Source of the DNA: Coniella vitis
Lineage: Eukaryota > Ascomycota > Sordariomycetes > Diaporthales > Schizoparmaceae
DNA length: 64,000 nucleotides
Direction of reading: 5' to 3'
Assembly: GCA_011317545.1 (NCBI GenBank)
Contig: WUJK01000003.1
Span: 3,906,001 to 3,970,000 of the forward strand
The notes below the pieces were generated by a model, which made no database searches, was not told where the DNA came from, and saw nothing but the letters and a program-made list of their open reading frames with translations. Each line of letters opens with the position of its first letter. Position 1 is the first letter of the stretch. Shown piece after piece: positions 42,495-54,337 of the stretch. The translations under genes and the position numbers were made by a program.

Positions 42495-45101
42495 GGTGGT
42501 GGTAGTTGAAAGCGCTGTAAGCGGGTTGGTGCCGAGGGAGTACGGATGTAGTACTATGTAGGTACGTACTTTCCTGATATCTAAGATAGGAAGCAGGAGG
42601 GAGTCAGAAGCAGGCAATCGCAGAGAAGAGGGCGGCAGGCGAGTCTACCAGTTCAGAATAGATCCCACAGAGGCGAGTAGCCGTTATTGGTGATGATCGC
42701 GACAGGGAGAACCTGAGTTCCAGGTGCTCGGGGGTGCTTTAAGTAGTTATTGAGACTGGTGGGAACTGGTGGGCAAGAATGTAAGCAGCCTTGGAAGGAC
42801 AAAGTTGACGATGATTAATACATACATATGTCAACAGCCACACAACAGAACTTACACAGACCGACACAGGCCTAACAACGCTAGGGCGGATGGCGTAATC
42901 GGCACAGCGGGACAAGTGACAAATTCGAGCCTGGGGTTGTGTCCTTTAGGATCTGGGCTGCTGGGGGAGACAAAGCCGCGATGGAGGAGGCAGGCACGTT
43001 GTTGCTGCTGTTGCAGATGCAGGTCACGAAGGCACGACAAGGTCAGACACTACTAAGTACCTATAAACCGCGGTCAAGTGCGATTTTAAGGACTTGATGA
43101 TGAATGCAGCTTTGCTGGCGGTTTCCCAACTGAAAAGGGTCTAATTTGAAAATTTTCCATTCGATTGCTAACGGATTATTTGTCCGTCGTGGCTGTCTGG
43201 GAGGTTATTTGCTTTCTTTTAGTAAAGGGATCCTCTTGTAGCGAGTCGTTCAATATGCTGCAGGGCAAGATCTGGGCTCTCTCAGTGTGCAGCGGGTGTT
43301 GCCCAGGGCGTAGAGCGGGTTCCAGCGGGCTCCAACGGGCAGTTGCGGGTCTCCGTGGGCTCTGGGTCAGGGTGCAAGAGTGGAAGGGGCTGCTCGGTCA
43401 GTTGCATGCAGTGCCAGCGGTGCGCTGGTGGCCAGTCGACGACTGCTTGTGGCAGGAGCGAATTGTCCACAAAGGGAGGTTGCGCAAGTGGAACTGCTGG
43501 TCTCGTCACCGCATGTTGGAACAAAGCAGTGACTTCCTTCTTTGAGAAAGAGGTACTATGCACGCGATTCTGACTGCAGATTGCTGGCGCTTAGATTCGG
43601 GTTGCTGCAATACAGAGTACTTACTGTTGCTATTAAGCCGTGAATTGGACATTACGTGGTATGAGCCTTAAAATGACGTGCTTATTCATCCAAAACACTG
43701 GAGAAGCCTTGACTCTGGAATTACACATGTGAAAATGCTATAGTACATTCCATCTCAATAGCTGAGCCAAAAAAGAAAGCCCTTCGGTGTCCGATATCTG
43801 CCGTTGTACCAAGAATGAAGGGTACAATGCCACGCGATTAGAATTAAGAGCACCCAGATTGCACTCATAGTGCTTAGAGTAGGCATCCTTTCCTCTTCCC
43901 AACCCGGCCGGTCGTGATAGCTACTATGGTAGTCGTGATAGCGGGCTTGCCATCATAGTGGACTCTACCATGCACACTAGCCGCTATTTCCCCGTTGCTA
44001 TTTCAACCAAAACATGACGCATAGACACGCATAGTACAGTATCTGGATCGCATCTACGATACAATACATAGTATGTCCATCCTACGAGGGTCTGGTATTG
44101 ATAGTCTTTGCATTCCAAGGAAGGCTGTCCAGAGTTTCAATCTCCAGAGACGGTGGCTATGCACGTGAAGAGGATGGCTAGTGCCGGCGCCTGTCTGAGC
44201 ACCGTGCGCTCAAAAAACGGGGCCGATCAGGCCTGTGGTTTCTGTGGCTTTGCAATTGACCGATATGTCGGGCCGCTCGGGCTGCGGTGTACTCCTTGAC
44301 ACCGTAACACCGTAACACCGTACTTGGCTCCGCACGCGCTTTGTAACAAGGCTGCTGTGAGCAACAACGATGCCGCCATCAACTCTTCTTTCGGGATTCT
44401 TTTAAGAAACATGCCAAGTCCGCTGTCTCCAATCCAGCGCAAACGTTGGGCCGGACTTAACCAATCCACCGGAAGCCGGACCCATGGCTGGCTCTTCACA
44501 GAGCACCATAGTACACAGAACCACTACGTATGTAGGTAGTCAGTAGTCTTGGGCCCCGGTCCCCACAAGCCGGGTTGCCATCACTGGGATCGCTTGTGTC
44601 TACATAGTAGTGGGGTCACCTTCGCCTACACAGGCGCCGGCACTCAACCGATCACTCCTGTCTTGTCAGACGCCAGGCCTCGCCGCGCCTTTGTACTAAT
44701 GTAAAACCCTCAATCCCACACCGTTAGCTGCACTCGAATCTCCATTCCTGGTGTCTCCCTACTCACCTTCCGACATCTCCCCCGCCCGAGTACTCTCCAA
44801 CTCTCGTCAAGCACGCTACCTCGATCCAGCTGCCAGCCTGAGCCGCGCAAATCCAGGACGAGGGGGTGAAGGCCGTCACTGTTGGCCTCCAGGCGTATCG
44901 GCTCTTTGAGTTGCGAATATCTCCGACTCGCATCGAGGCAAGCCACACGCGGAGCCGAACCTGTATGCCAGACCCAAAGCCACAGCCAGAGCCAGAGCAA
45001 CAGCAAGACCAAAAGCAGCAGCAGCACCTTTCGCGCAATGGTCACCTAGCCTTGGTAGCCAGCTTGACGGACAAGACAACAGTTGTGTACCAGCCTCCAC
45101 G
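42495..45101. other. Long intergenic, gamma-lyase promoter and Zn2Cys6 gene promoter
   Basis: 2.6 kb without a supportable gene. Exact TACTATGTA or TACATAGTA motifs lie at 42552-42560, 44065-44073 and 44601-44609. Frames of up to 126 codons near 43165-43573 are Gly/Trp/Cys-rich in overlapping registers and are not called. Confidence 0.5.
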
Positions 45102-46844
45102 ATGCCTCCGCGGCGTTCCCACAAGAAGTCGAGGGCTGGTTGGTAAGTAGCATGAACCTTGGGACTGCGCGGATTGCTGACCCCGCTACATAGCAAACGA
45201 TGCAAAGCCCGAAAGATAAAGGCAAGTCAACAGACAACAACCATGGGCGGTGCATTCTGCGCCGCCGATACAAGTGCTGGTCACTGACAGCTCCTCTGCT
45301 GCTTCTTTTTGTAGTGTGACGAAGTTCATCCACGATGCAGTAATTGCCTGAAGCACGGCGTTGCCTGCGACTTCGAGAACCCCCAAATCCTCCTCGAGCT
45401 CGAGAGGTCAGCAGCATCTTCGAAGGCCGCAGCAGTGTCTCCAAGGTCAACTGCTTCCTCCGCGTTGGATGCAACTCCTCGACTTGCGCCCCACCATAAC
45501 CTGAGTCGCCAATGCAGTCATGTGCCGTCCAGCCCAAGCTCGTCTACTTCAATGCCTGGCCCTCCAATCTATCAGCAGCCTGGCATCTTCCTGCCCGGCT
45601 CGCAGCCCGTCGACCGCTTGACCGAGCTCCGTCTTATGCATCAGTTCACAAGACATACCTACAAAACGCTAGCCTGGACGTCGCAGGAGCTTGCAGACGT
45701 GTGGGGCACGTCGATCCCAGATATCGCCTTCTCGGGCAACCAGCACCTGGTGGATGCCCTTCTTGCCGTCTCAGCACTACATCTCCGAAGCGCACGACCA
45801 GACGACAAAGATGTCGTCCGCGCTAGCCATGCTTATATGGCCTCGTGTCTCAGTGCATATAGCAGCAACCTCAATGAGGGTATCCGTGCAGATAATGCAG
45901 CCACTCTTTTCCTCACATCTGCGCTTATTGCTTTCCAGAGCACGGCTCTGCGTGTCTTCACCAAGGACGAAGGCCCTTTTGCGCTTGGTGCCAGATCGCC
46001 CTTTACTGGAGCTGGAGTAGATGCTAATGGCTCTACCCATGATGTCTATCAGCCACCACTAGCATGGTTCCATTCTTTTCAAGGAGTCAAGACGGTTGTG
46101 GCAGCCTCTTGGCAGTGGATCAAGGACAATCCCATTATTGTCCCCATTATCGACGAGCAACCCTCGGTGCACCTGTGTCTCGATCGGGCCGCTGACGGAT
46201 TCTTTGGCCATTTACTGGATGACTTGGACGAAGAACTCGTAGCATTAGAGCCTCGGGATGCCGCAGCTCATCCTAACGGGCATGTTCACTCCCAAGAATT
46301 CACACCATTCATTGCCGACGACCCGAACTGTCTGCTTGCCAGCACTCGACAAGCATACTGCCATGCAGTGGCTACGCTCAATTGGGCGCATGCGAAGCCA
46401 GGTACAGCAGCGCTCGCCTTCCCCGCAACAGTTTCAAGACGCTTCGTAGAACTTGTCGAAGAACGGCAGCCTCGAGCATTGGTTATTTTGGCTTGCTTTT
46501 TCGGCTTACTCAAAGTCATTGACCACGTTTGGTGGCTGCACAGCATTTCGCGCCGCGAAGTCTTTGGCATCGTGTCTCTCTTTCACTCCGACTTTTACGG
46601 TCCGGCAATCGAACGCAAATGGTGGCCGCACTTACAATGGGCTGTCCGTATCGCCCTCTTTGACACGACTCAAACTGGGCATGTCGATATTCCAGAGGAA
46701 ATTTGGGGTAGGAGCCAGACATTTGAGGCAGACGAAGAAAACGCTAAGTTGAAGATCACAAATCACATTGAAATTCTCAATGAAGCCGCCACCATGCACT
46801 CACCGCTGCTAACGAACACTCCGCCTACACCAACCAATACATGA
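45102..46844 (+). CDS. Zn2Cys6 transcription factor (Upc2-like group)
   Basis: This is a fungal binuclear zinc cluster regulator. Exons 45102-45142, 45194-45221 and 45315-46844 give 1599 nt and 532 residues. The zinc cluster is spread over all three exons and follows C-x2-C-x6-C-x6-C-x2-C-x6-C: it begins AGCKRCKARKIK and ends CLKHGVACDF. Intron 1 is GTAAGT...ATAG. Intron 2 has a GC donor (AAG/GCAAGT) and TGTAG acceptor, the only choice that keeps the K-C-D sequence. The regulatory domain begins LTELRLMHQFTRHTYKTLAW, which resembles the Upc2/sterol-uptake regulator group, and continues to the end with helical segments. Target genes cannot be read. The long frame starting at 45435 lacks the DNA-binding domain and is not the true start. 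Confidence 0.92.
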
Positions 46845-47986
46845 TTCCAAAAATCGCCGCTCTTTTCTAGGCGCAACGTCATTCAGTGCAGCATATCTCT
46901 GCTGCAAGATATTTGTATTGGCAAATTATAAGCACATATGCTGCACGAACAGCCGATAGCCCATCATGGCCCTCGAGGCCAAAACGCTCGCTCTAGAGCA
47001 TTAGTTCAGTTTCCGCGCATGTCCTAAGTATGGTGAACAATCACGAGAAACCTAATCCGCCGGCACAAGTCCGTGGATGGCGGCATTACCCAGGTTCCAT
47101 GCACCCCTCTTCGAGAATCATTTGGACCGGAGACTGCAGTTTGTTGCAGTGTGCAGGCCCTCTTACCATCTTCCGATCATGGCTTCGTATGTTCACGTCC
47201 CGTGTGGGTAACAGAGTCGGCATATGGCTGCCCAGAACGATGGGTGCAGTTAGATTCGAATCATACAAGCGTGAAGAGCCAAAAGACTGATACTTTTGGG
47301 TCACCCTGAAGAAGCTCTTTAGAACCATGCAAAGTCTACCAATCCATCTCCAGGAAGCAGTAGATCTTTCTTGGTCGGTAGAACGTGGCATTCGCAGAAT
47401 ATGGGGTAAGCCAGCATTAATATGGCAACCCAACTGCGGCACTTGCTGGCAGAAGGACAACAAGCTGCGTCAAATCCCCGTTGGTGAGTAGCCGATGGCG
47501 ATGCTGAACCAGCATTCCTTCGAGGGAACCAACGTCTCATCACGACTCTAAAGACTTCTCGAACCGCCGGCGGTTCGACGGGTCCGACCACGCTTCTTAC
47601 TCAAGACATCGAAACCTGAGCATTATTAGGATGTTCACGACGTTTGCAGCTTTATTGGGATAGGTATAAATCACATTTCAAAAAGAAACAAACACAAAAG
47701 TTCTGTAGATGATCATGATCCACAATACTCAAAGTAAAATGAATTTCAAAAAATGGAAGTATTGGAGCGACTGCGGCCAGGGTTTTGACGAGTTTCCCTA
47801 ATAACCGCCACAACCATTACCACCATTTTAATCCCACAGCATGCCATTGAATGAACGCCGTACACCGCAAAATGCTGTTCTGCCAACGCGCTTGCAAAGC
47901 GACGCCCCCCTTACTCTAGCCTGTATTGGGCCCATTCCCTTTTTCGGCCCCCTTCCAGTTATGGCACACGAAACCGATCATAGCGC
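46845..47986. other. Intergenic between convergent Zn2Cys6 and RPF2 genes
   Basis: No gene is supported. Frames of 86 to 125 codons near 47030-47590 appear on both strands without domain features. Confidence 0.5.
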
Positions 47987-49174
47987 CTACCTCCTCCGCT
48001 TCCTGTTCTCGCCGTCGCTGGCATCCTGATCTTCATCGTTCTCACCACCAGCGTCCTCTTCCCGGCTTCGCTTGAGACCCTTCATCTTTCTCGTTTGCAG
48101 GCCGGCCAGATCCTGCTTGCCCAGATGGATGCGGCCAATCTTGTCGCCCATGACGTCCATAGAAACGTTCTTCTTTGTCTTTTCGTCCGTCTTTGCCTTC
48201 TTCAGCGCCTCCTTGAGCATGTCTTGCTCAGGCTCTTGGATACGGCCTACGCGGAAATCCATTCTGGGACCCATCTCCTCAACCTATATTGAGTGGTGGA
48301 AGTCAGTGGGATGCACTCAGCGATAAATTTGTCGGCTCAACTTCGTCGAGTAGTACTTATCCTTGCATGATATTATTGGGAAATTGTGCGGGAAAATAGG
48401 ATACTGCTGCTCACCTCTACTCTCGGCAGACGCTGCCCACTCCTCTTGGTGCGAATGAGGTAGGCGCGCAGATGTATAGCAGGCTTGGACCCATCTCCCA
48501 GCCCGCTGGCTGCCGCGGCGCCCTCGTCCTCGGCTATCACCGTAATCACATACTGCAGACCCTCAACGTCTACCTTGTCGGCGTTGCGCTCGCCGGCAAA
48601 GAAGTCCGTCAGCATGGATTTCGCCATGGTGTACTCGTTGGCCACGGTGCTCTCAAATGCAGTGCCGGCAAAGACAAGCATAGGCCGCAGTCCCACGGCG
48701 GGCTTCTTGCCCTTGAATTGGTCGAGGCGGCGATAGGCGTCCTCGCCACCGTCAAGGTAGAGTTCGAGCATGTCAAGGATCTTGTAGCCAAAAGTGCGGA
48801 TAAATGTCAGGCAGTGGGGTCGCTTCTTGGAGGAGCTGCCAAAGACGAGGAAGGAGGCATCGTTCTTTTCCGAAAAGAATTCGAGGCTGGATGCATCCTC
48901 AAAGGGATGGATGGCGTTCTTTTTGGTGAATTTTTTGGCGAGCGGCTGGCGGAGCTGGTAGAGATCGTTCAGGGCGTCCTGGGTCACTTGGGAGCAGGTC
49001 GTGCCGCGCAAAAAGAGGACGGTTTTGGGATTTTCGACGGCTCTGGGGGCGCGCTTTTCGAGTGCGCGTTTGGAGCGCGCGTTTCGGGGTTTTCTAAGGG
49101 GAGGGAGAGGCAACGAGTTAGTTGTGGATAGAGTAGACGTGGAAGCTTTAAGAGGCTTACATTTGGCGCAGCAT
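47987..49174 (-). CDS. RPF2: Ribosome biogenesis factor RPF2 (Brix domain)
   Basis: RPF2, with RRS1, brings the 5S RNP (5S rRNA, uL5, uL18) into the pre-60S particle in the nucleolus. Exons are 49161-49174 (14 nt), 48415-49093 and 47987-48283, totalling 990 nt and 329 residues, the usual length. The spliced N-terminus MLRQIKPRNARSKRALEKR is diagnostic. The Brix domain runs from about residue 25 (ENPKTVLFLRGTTCSQ) to 230, with FGSSSKKRPHCLTFIRTFGYKILDML and PMLVFAGTAFE. The third exon begins VEEMGPRMDFRVGR and ends in an acidic and basic tail (SREEDAGGENDEDQ, ENRKRRR). CGATGAG lies 75 bases and AAAATTTC about 125 bases upstream, similar to PAC and RRPE elements of ribosome biogenesis genes. 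Confidence 0.95.
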
Positions 49175-51562
49175 TGTGTTTGTTCGTGTACTTTGTCTGT
49201 ATGCAAACTGGCGGGTGGTGGTTGGTGGACTGTTCAGACGGCTGGTAACGATGAGTGCCTTCTTTGCTGCTGCTTGCTGTGAGACGGATGCGCCGTCAAA
49301 ATTTCTGACCGGGGGGGCCTTATCGATAAGTCATGCGGTACGTAGTACCTAGGTACTAGACAAGTACGACCTAGTGTGTTCCGCATATCGCAGTACACAG
49401 TATGTACCTTGGGCGCATTTGTATGAGTGGATTGCTGGGGGATTACCATGATGCACGGAGAATTTCAGTTTGCACATGGCGCGGCAAGTCCCTTGCTTTT
49501 CGTATAGTACGATGTGTTTTCCCATGTGGAATCGTGGTGGAGTGTATGCCCCTCAAGTGGGGGGGAAATGCAGAGTAAAGACATTGAAAGTATTCATATT
49601 TGGTTTCCAAGACATTCATCTATCTGCAAGTGCTGACTTATTTGCTCGCCTTAAAATGTTGTGCACGCTTATGTTGACCATGGATCTACGATGCACATTA
49701 CGCACCAAATTTCCGAGGCCAGCAAGTACAGTATACATGGTAGGGTGGATGGCGCTTCGAAGCAAGTGCATTATGGCCAATTCATGACGGATGAGCTCGG
49801 ACTTGGCCATATTCACACGCAATGGTTACTTACTCTGTGTTCGGTAGTACATAGAGCAGAGTCTTGATTTTTGCACGGCGAATGAACACCCAATTACGTA
49901 GTACAGTGCCCAAGTCGGCTGTCGGTGATATGTTTCAGCCTTTTTGGCTACGAATGATTAGGTCCACAAGAGAGCTGAGACTAGTGCTGAGACTCGCCGT
50001 ATGCTGTGCGGCCACGATTTTCGCGTGGTCATCCAAGTTGCGCGTGTCCGGCAGTTGCAGGCCACAATAAAAATATAAAAAAAGAGCGAGGGTTGGGGCC
50101 AATAGTACCCGAGTCGCAAGTCCCAAGTAGCAATCCTCGTCGTGCTATAATAATCAGCAGGGGAAATAAGAAATACAGGGTCTGGACAAATGAAATGACG
50201 CTGCTGACCCCTGGCGCATCTGGGGTGGCCCCAGCCTGTGGCTCCAGGCTTCTGAGATTGTGAGATTGAGATTGCACATGTTGGATCCTTATAGCGCCAG
50301 CCCAAGTCAACCAACAAGTGCCCCTCTTAGGCAGGTACCAAGACCAAGATGCAGCCTCCTCCTCCTTCCTCCCCCTAAAGGTGTTTCCCGTTGCCTCTTG
50401 CTGTTGTGCTTTCTCAACTTGGATGGCGTCCCAGTGGCTCACGAACGGGAGACATCCCAATGCAGAAGCTGGATGCAACTACCACATTTAGTATGTAGCA
50501 TAGTACCACTCAAGCTTGACTTTTCCCGTGCGCCTGGTTGCTTCCTCTTATTTTATTATTATTTTTATTCTTATTAACTCTTATTCTTATTATCAACAAC
50601 GTCTCTTGCTCCAAGCTAAGCCCTGGCGTCAAATCTAAAGCTAGCCGCCCTCCTCTCTTGTTTTCCGTATTCTGTCTCGTATGTTGTTTTCATCTCCTCG
50701 TCCTCCGCCACTCTTCCCATTGCCGTTAGTTCTTCGCGCTTTCTGCTGCTTTGCTTCCTTACTTTGCTTGCGACGCCTTGCCCGTCCTGCGCGACCAGCC
50801 TTATCTTCTGCTTTCTTCCCCATAGGCTCGTCCACCTTCATTCGCTCAATAATTCAACCCAACACCACCAGCTCTTCGTTCTTTGTTCCAAGCCCTCCAC
50901 CCGTGGTTCACAAGGCGCTTACCGGATCCGTCGTTTGTTAGAATTTCTCGGGGCCTGGGCCAGTGCCGCTGCTAGAGGCTTCGGGCGCCCTGACACTTTT
51001 GCGCTCGGCCGTTCCCCAGGCATTTTCCCGAACGTAATAATCCCCGCCGCCGCGCCTTGCTCGCGGCTTCTATCAATTGCCGGTCAAAGCTAGTCGAACC
51101 ATCTTTGGTCCTGTCGTTATGACATTGTCGCCTTAGAAAAGCTGTCTGACTTCTCCGTCTGCCTCTGGTACGGAAACACGTCCGAGAACCCTGCTACCTT
51201 TCTCGCAACTTCTCTCCAACCAAGTCTCTGCAGATCATGATCCGGACTCCCCACGAGCCGCACGACTCGATCATTCTAGATTCTCACGACTTATTTGCAT
51301 ACAAGGCCCTCGACGCATGCAGACGCCTTTTTTCTATCTGTCTCGAATAGAAAGCTTTCTCGGCGTCGCCTTCAGCTCTTGGTCTCCACCACCCGCTTGT
51401 GCCATTCAAACGCGCACCTTTATTGGCCGTCAGCGGCTGTGTATACCCTCTTGACCAGGGGCCCCATCGGGCCCGCATCCTATTTCAGTTTCGCATTTCG
51501 TTCGACTTGGAATCCCAGGCCCAGACGCCGGTTGTATAAACAGAACACCGGGTGACATTGCT
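49175..51562. other. Long intergenic, divergent promoters of RPF2 and the 924-residue protein
   Basis: 2.4 kb without a gene. The second half is pyrimidine-rich with TTATT runs near 50550-50600, followed by what looks like a long leader for the next gene. Frames of 86 to 149 codons here come from low-complexity sequence. Confidence 0.5.
49249..49305. promoter_or_regulatory. PAC-like and RRPE-like elements upstream of RPF2
   Basis: CGATGAG (PAC core) is at 49249-49255 and AAAATTTC (one mismatch to RRPE AAAATTTT) at 49298-49305. In yeasts and other ascomycetes these two elements together mark ribosome biogenesis genes, with RRPE distal to PAC as here. Confidence 0.4.
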
Positions 51563-54337
51563 ATGGCTTCCACACGCGCCGCGATCAGTGCCTCGGCACA
51601 CACGTCGCACTCAGATCCGCCCGCCTCACCAACTCTAACAAATCCTGATATGATCTTGCCCGACTACGACCACTCACCCTCGCCCGCGGGCGCCAAAGAC
51701 CACGTCCCTTCTGATTACTATGCGCAACGAAGCGCACAAGCTATTCACGCCTTGAACAGCATGGAACCAAGGATCATGGGCCAGTTCCAACAATACCAAG
51801 TATTTTCCCACATAAGTCCGTCGACCCCCATAATCTACGGCAATGGGACCATGCTCTCGGATATTGGTGAAGTAACAGAAGTTGAGAGCACTGCGGCAAA
51901 GTACTCGCCGCCCCGTCAGCACTATGGCTCGGTCATGACTACGACCCTTTTGAAGGAGGAAGATAGTGACGCAGATGCTGCTTTGCACTCTTCTCCAACC
52001 ATGGGAAAGGGTGCAGAGGGCATGGGGAACATCAAACAGCGCGCAAAAGCAGCCAAGAAAAGCCGGCGTGAATCTATCGACAGCAACAGTACTATTACCG
52101 ATCAAGATCAGGCCCCGGTTCTAGTCGAATTCGATGACACTGTCAGTGTTGGAGACAGTGTTTTCCAGGGAGACGACGAAGAGAGTTTGGCTAGTTCGTA
52201 TGCCACCGATGCGCCACTCCCTGAGGGCCCATCGTTGGCTTCTCCGGCCTTGATCCGCGAGAATAAACAAAAGTACACTACAGCGCAACTGAGTCGGAGG
52301 GCAGAGCAGATTCTTGCGAATGCGAAGAAGAGACTTACGGCTATGGAAGATAACCTCTCGAGAGCCCGCGGCTCACTTGTCGTTACGCCCCAGCATTCCG
52401 TCTCCAGTCCTTCGTCGCCCTCACTCCCAACTGCCACGACATCAGCAGCCCTCATACTATCGACTTCGGGGCTGCCCTCTCCAAATTCCACGCACCGGAG
52501 GATGAGCAGTGACAACATGCTTCGAATTGGCCTGCCCATCAAGGTGTATCCGCAGCGCTCGTCAAGTTCGTTGGGCGTTTCCAATAGACCTCGGCAGCAA
52601 GCCCTGACCATTTCCAAGAGCGCGGATCAACTGAATGGGCAATACAACAATCAAAGAGTTTCGTATATCATGCGCGATACCACATTGGAGCCATTGGGCG
52701 AAAACGATACAGCACAACCAGCAAAGCAAGCCGAGTACGACATAGTGAGTAGGTATCCATCATTGAATGGTCCAAATCGCCGATATTCTGTCAACCACGA
52801 GCTCTCACGGTCCGCCTCGACTTCGCAGATGAGGGATATCAAGGACCAAGTCAAAGATCTCAAGGGCAAGATCTCTAGCCTGCGGGAGCAAGCGCGCGCC
52901 GACAGTCTAATGAGACGAAGCCTGCAGGGTGAGCTCACGCCTAGCCCTTTCACATATGCTCGCCCAAGCCAATGGTACACAGGCGACACGGATAGCTTGG
53001 GTACATCTACGCAAAACAAAAATGGCGAGGTGTCGCCCCTGAGCGACGAAGCACCGATACCCTTGCCTGCGCCGAATGGTCAATCAAGTGCTGCATTGCA
53101 GCATGATGCAGGAGAAGTCTCTCCCGTTAGCAGTACGAGTGTCTCACTAGAGTTGGGCATAACGAATCACGGACTTTCCTTTTCTGAGGGGAACAGCTAT
53201 TCTACATCCATTGACAGTGCTGCCGAACAAGACGGGTCCGTAGACGAATCAGCAAGCTACGCATACGACGAAGAAAGCAACAATGGCTATGAGACGTTCA
53301 GCGACGATGGCGACTCAATTTACCACGAATCCATTCAGCATCCACTATCCCATGAAGACCGCGAAGATGCTTTCGACTACGAACACTTTTTCCTTCACAG
53401 TGCTATGGGTACCATGAGCCAGCGTGCCACTCGTCGCGGTAGTAATGCCAGCTTTAGCTCTGACGACTCGATCGAGACGACCAGAGGACCTAGTGCTGAC
53501 CGCAGTAAACCTTCATCCAGGATAAGGCGTGGCAGCGATGCGTCGATTTCCACAGTCGACACGTTTGCGACCGCCGAAGAACGGGCCGAAAGTCGTCAAA
53601 GGCACAACGATCTGTACGATGACTACGAAGGTCCTGGAAAGTCCCACGGCGAGCAGCAAGGAAATCAGCAATATCCAGAGGATCTGTACGGACAAGGGCG
53701 TATGGACAGCCAAGCTCAGCCTGCATCGGAAGATTACTCCAATCTTCACTCGAGCAGAGCTGAAGAGCAGAAACACCTGGTCGCAAGCAATACTGCTACT
53801 TCTGGCGTCGGCGCATCGACGGTTCGAGTTCCACAGCTCGAACAGCCCAACACGCCCCAGTCAGCTTATCGACATTCGATGGTCGCGGTTCGTTCTACGC
53901 ACGTGCACACCGCTTCGGTATCGTCTTTCGAATCAACAGGGACCACTCGCAGTTTTCCTCTTATCAAACGGTCGAGCAAAGTTAGCAGCAGCGGCTCCCC
54001 AACGCCTGGTCGAACGTCTTCTCAACTACAAGAAGCCAAATCAAAGTCGAATGTTTCAAACAGCCCACAAACTCCTCAGCGTGTCGGTGCGATCAATGGG
54101 GAGCCCAACGGAGACAATATTGATACCACGAGTGACCTTATTGAGCAAAGTGACACAACAGCAATTATAGAAACGCTACACCGAGACGATCAAATGCTGG
54201 TGGAGAGACTTGTGGCAAGCCTTGGCCGTTGTGTTCTCGGCATGACCGAGAATAGCCGAGCCAGCACAGAAGCCCAGATGTACAGGCGCAGGATTGACGT
54301 TGCGAGAAAAATCCTCGAGGGTTTCGAGTCTCCTTGA
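51563..54337 (+). CDS. Large disordered protein with short coiled coil, unrecognised
   Basis: I do not recognise a named family. One exon of 924 residues is mostly Ser/Asp/Glu/Pro-rich and predicted disordered by composition. Three ordered islands stand out. The first, near residues 240-270, is YTTAQLSRRAEQILANAKKRL. The second, a coiled coil near 418-450, is RDIKDQVKDLKGKISSLREQ followed by LTPSPFTYARPSQWY. The third is a C-terminal helix (residues about 870-924) with HRDDQMLVERLVASLGRCVL and MYRRRIDVARKILEG. The repeated RRGS-N/D-A-S-F/I-S segments (about 625 and 660) look like kinase targets. Such a layout fits a cell-polarity, septum or cytoskeletal scaffold, but this is speculation. The start is the first in-frame ATG, and the upstream leader is long. 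Confidence 0.8.
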   Translation: MASTRAAISASAHTSHSDPPASPTLTNPDMILPDYDHSPSPAGAKDHVPSDYYAQRSAQAIHALNSMEPRIMGQFQQYQVFSHISPSTPIIYGNGTMLSDIGEVTEVESTAAKYSPPRQHYGSVMTTTLLKEEDSDADAALHSSPTMGKGAEGMGNIKQRAKAAKKSRRESIDSNSTITDQDQAPVLVEFDDTVSVGDSVFQGDDEESLASSYATDAPLPEGPSLASPALIRENKQKYTTAQLSRRAEQILANAKKRLTAMEDNLSRARGSLVVTPQHSVSSPSSPSLPTATTSAALILSTSGLPSPNSTHRRMSSDNMLRIGLPIKVYPQRSSSSLGVSNRPRQQALTISKSADQLNGQYNNQRVSYIMRDTTLEPLGENDTAQPAKQAEYDIVSRYPSLNGPNRRYSVNHELSRSASTSQMRDIKDQVKDLKGKISSLREQARADSLMRRSLQGELTPSPFTYARPSQWYTGDTDSLGTSTQNKNGEVSPLSDEAPIPLPAPNGQSSAALQHDAGEVSPVSSTSVSLELGITNHGLSFSEGNSYSTSIDSAAEQDGSVDESASYAYDEESNNGYETFSDDGDSIYHESIQHPLSHEDREDAFDYEHFFLHSAMGTMSQRATRRGSNASFSSDDSIETTRGPSADRSKPSSRIRRGSDASISTVDTFATAEERAESRQRHNDLYDDYEGPGKSHGEQQGNQQYPEDLYGQGRMDSQAQPASEDYSNLHSSRAEEQKHLVASNTATSGVGASTVRVPQLEQPNTPQSAYRHSMVAVRSTHVHTASVSSFESTGTTRSFPLIKRSSKVSSSGSPTPGRTSSQLQEAKSKSNVSNSPQTPQRVGAINGEPNGDNIDTTSDLIEQSDTTAIIETLHRDDQMLVERLVASLGRCVLGMTENSRASTEAQMYRRRIDVARKILEGFESP

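Noticed and set aside
43165..43573. Gly/Cys/Trp-rich frames of 76 and 126 codons
   Set aside because: They derive from G-rich repetitive words (GCGGGTTCC, GGGCTCC) in overlapping frames and have no domain.
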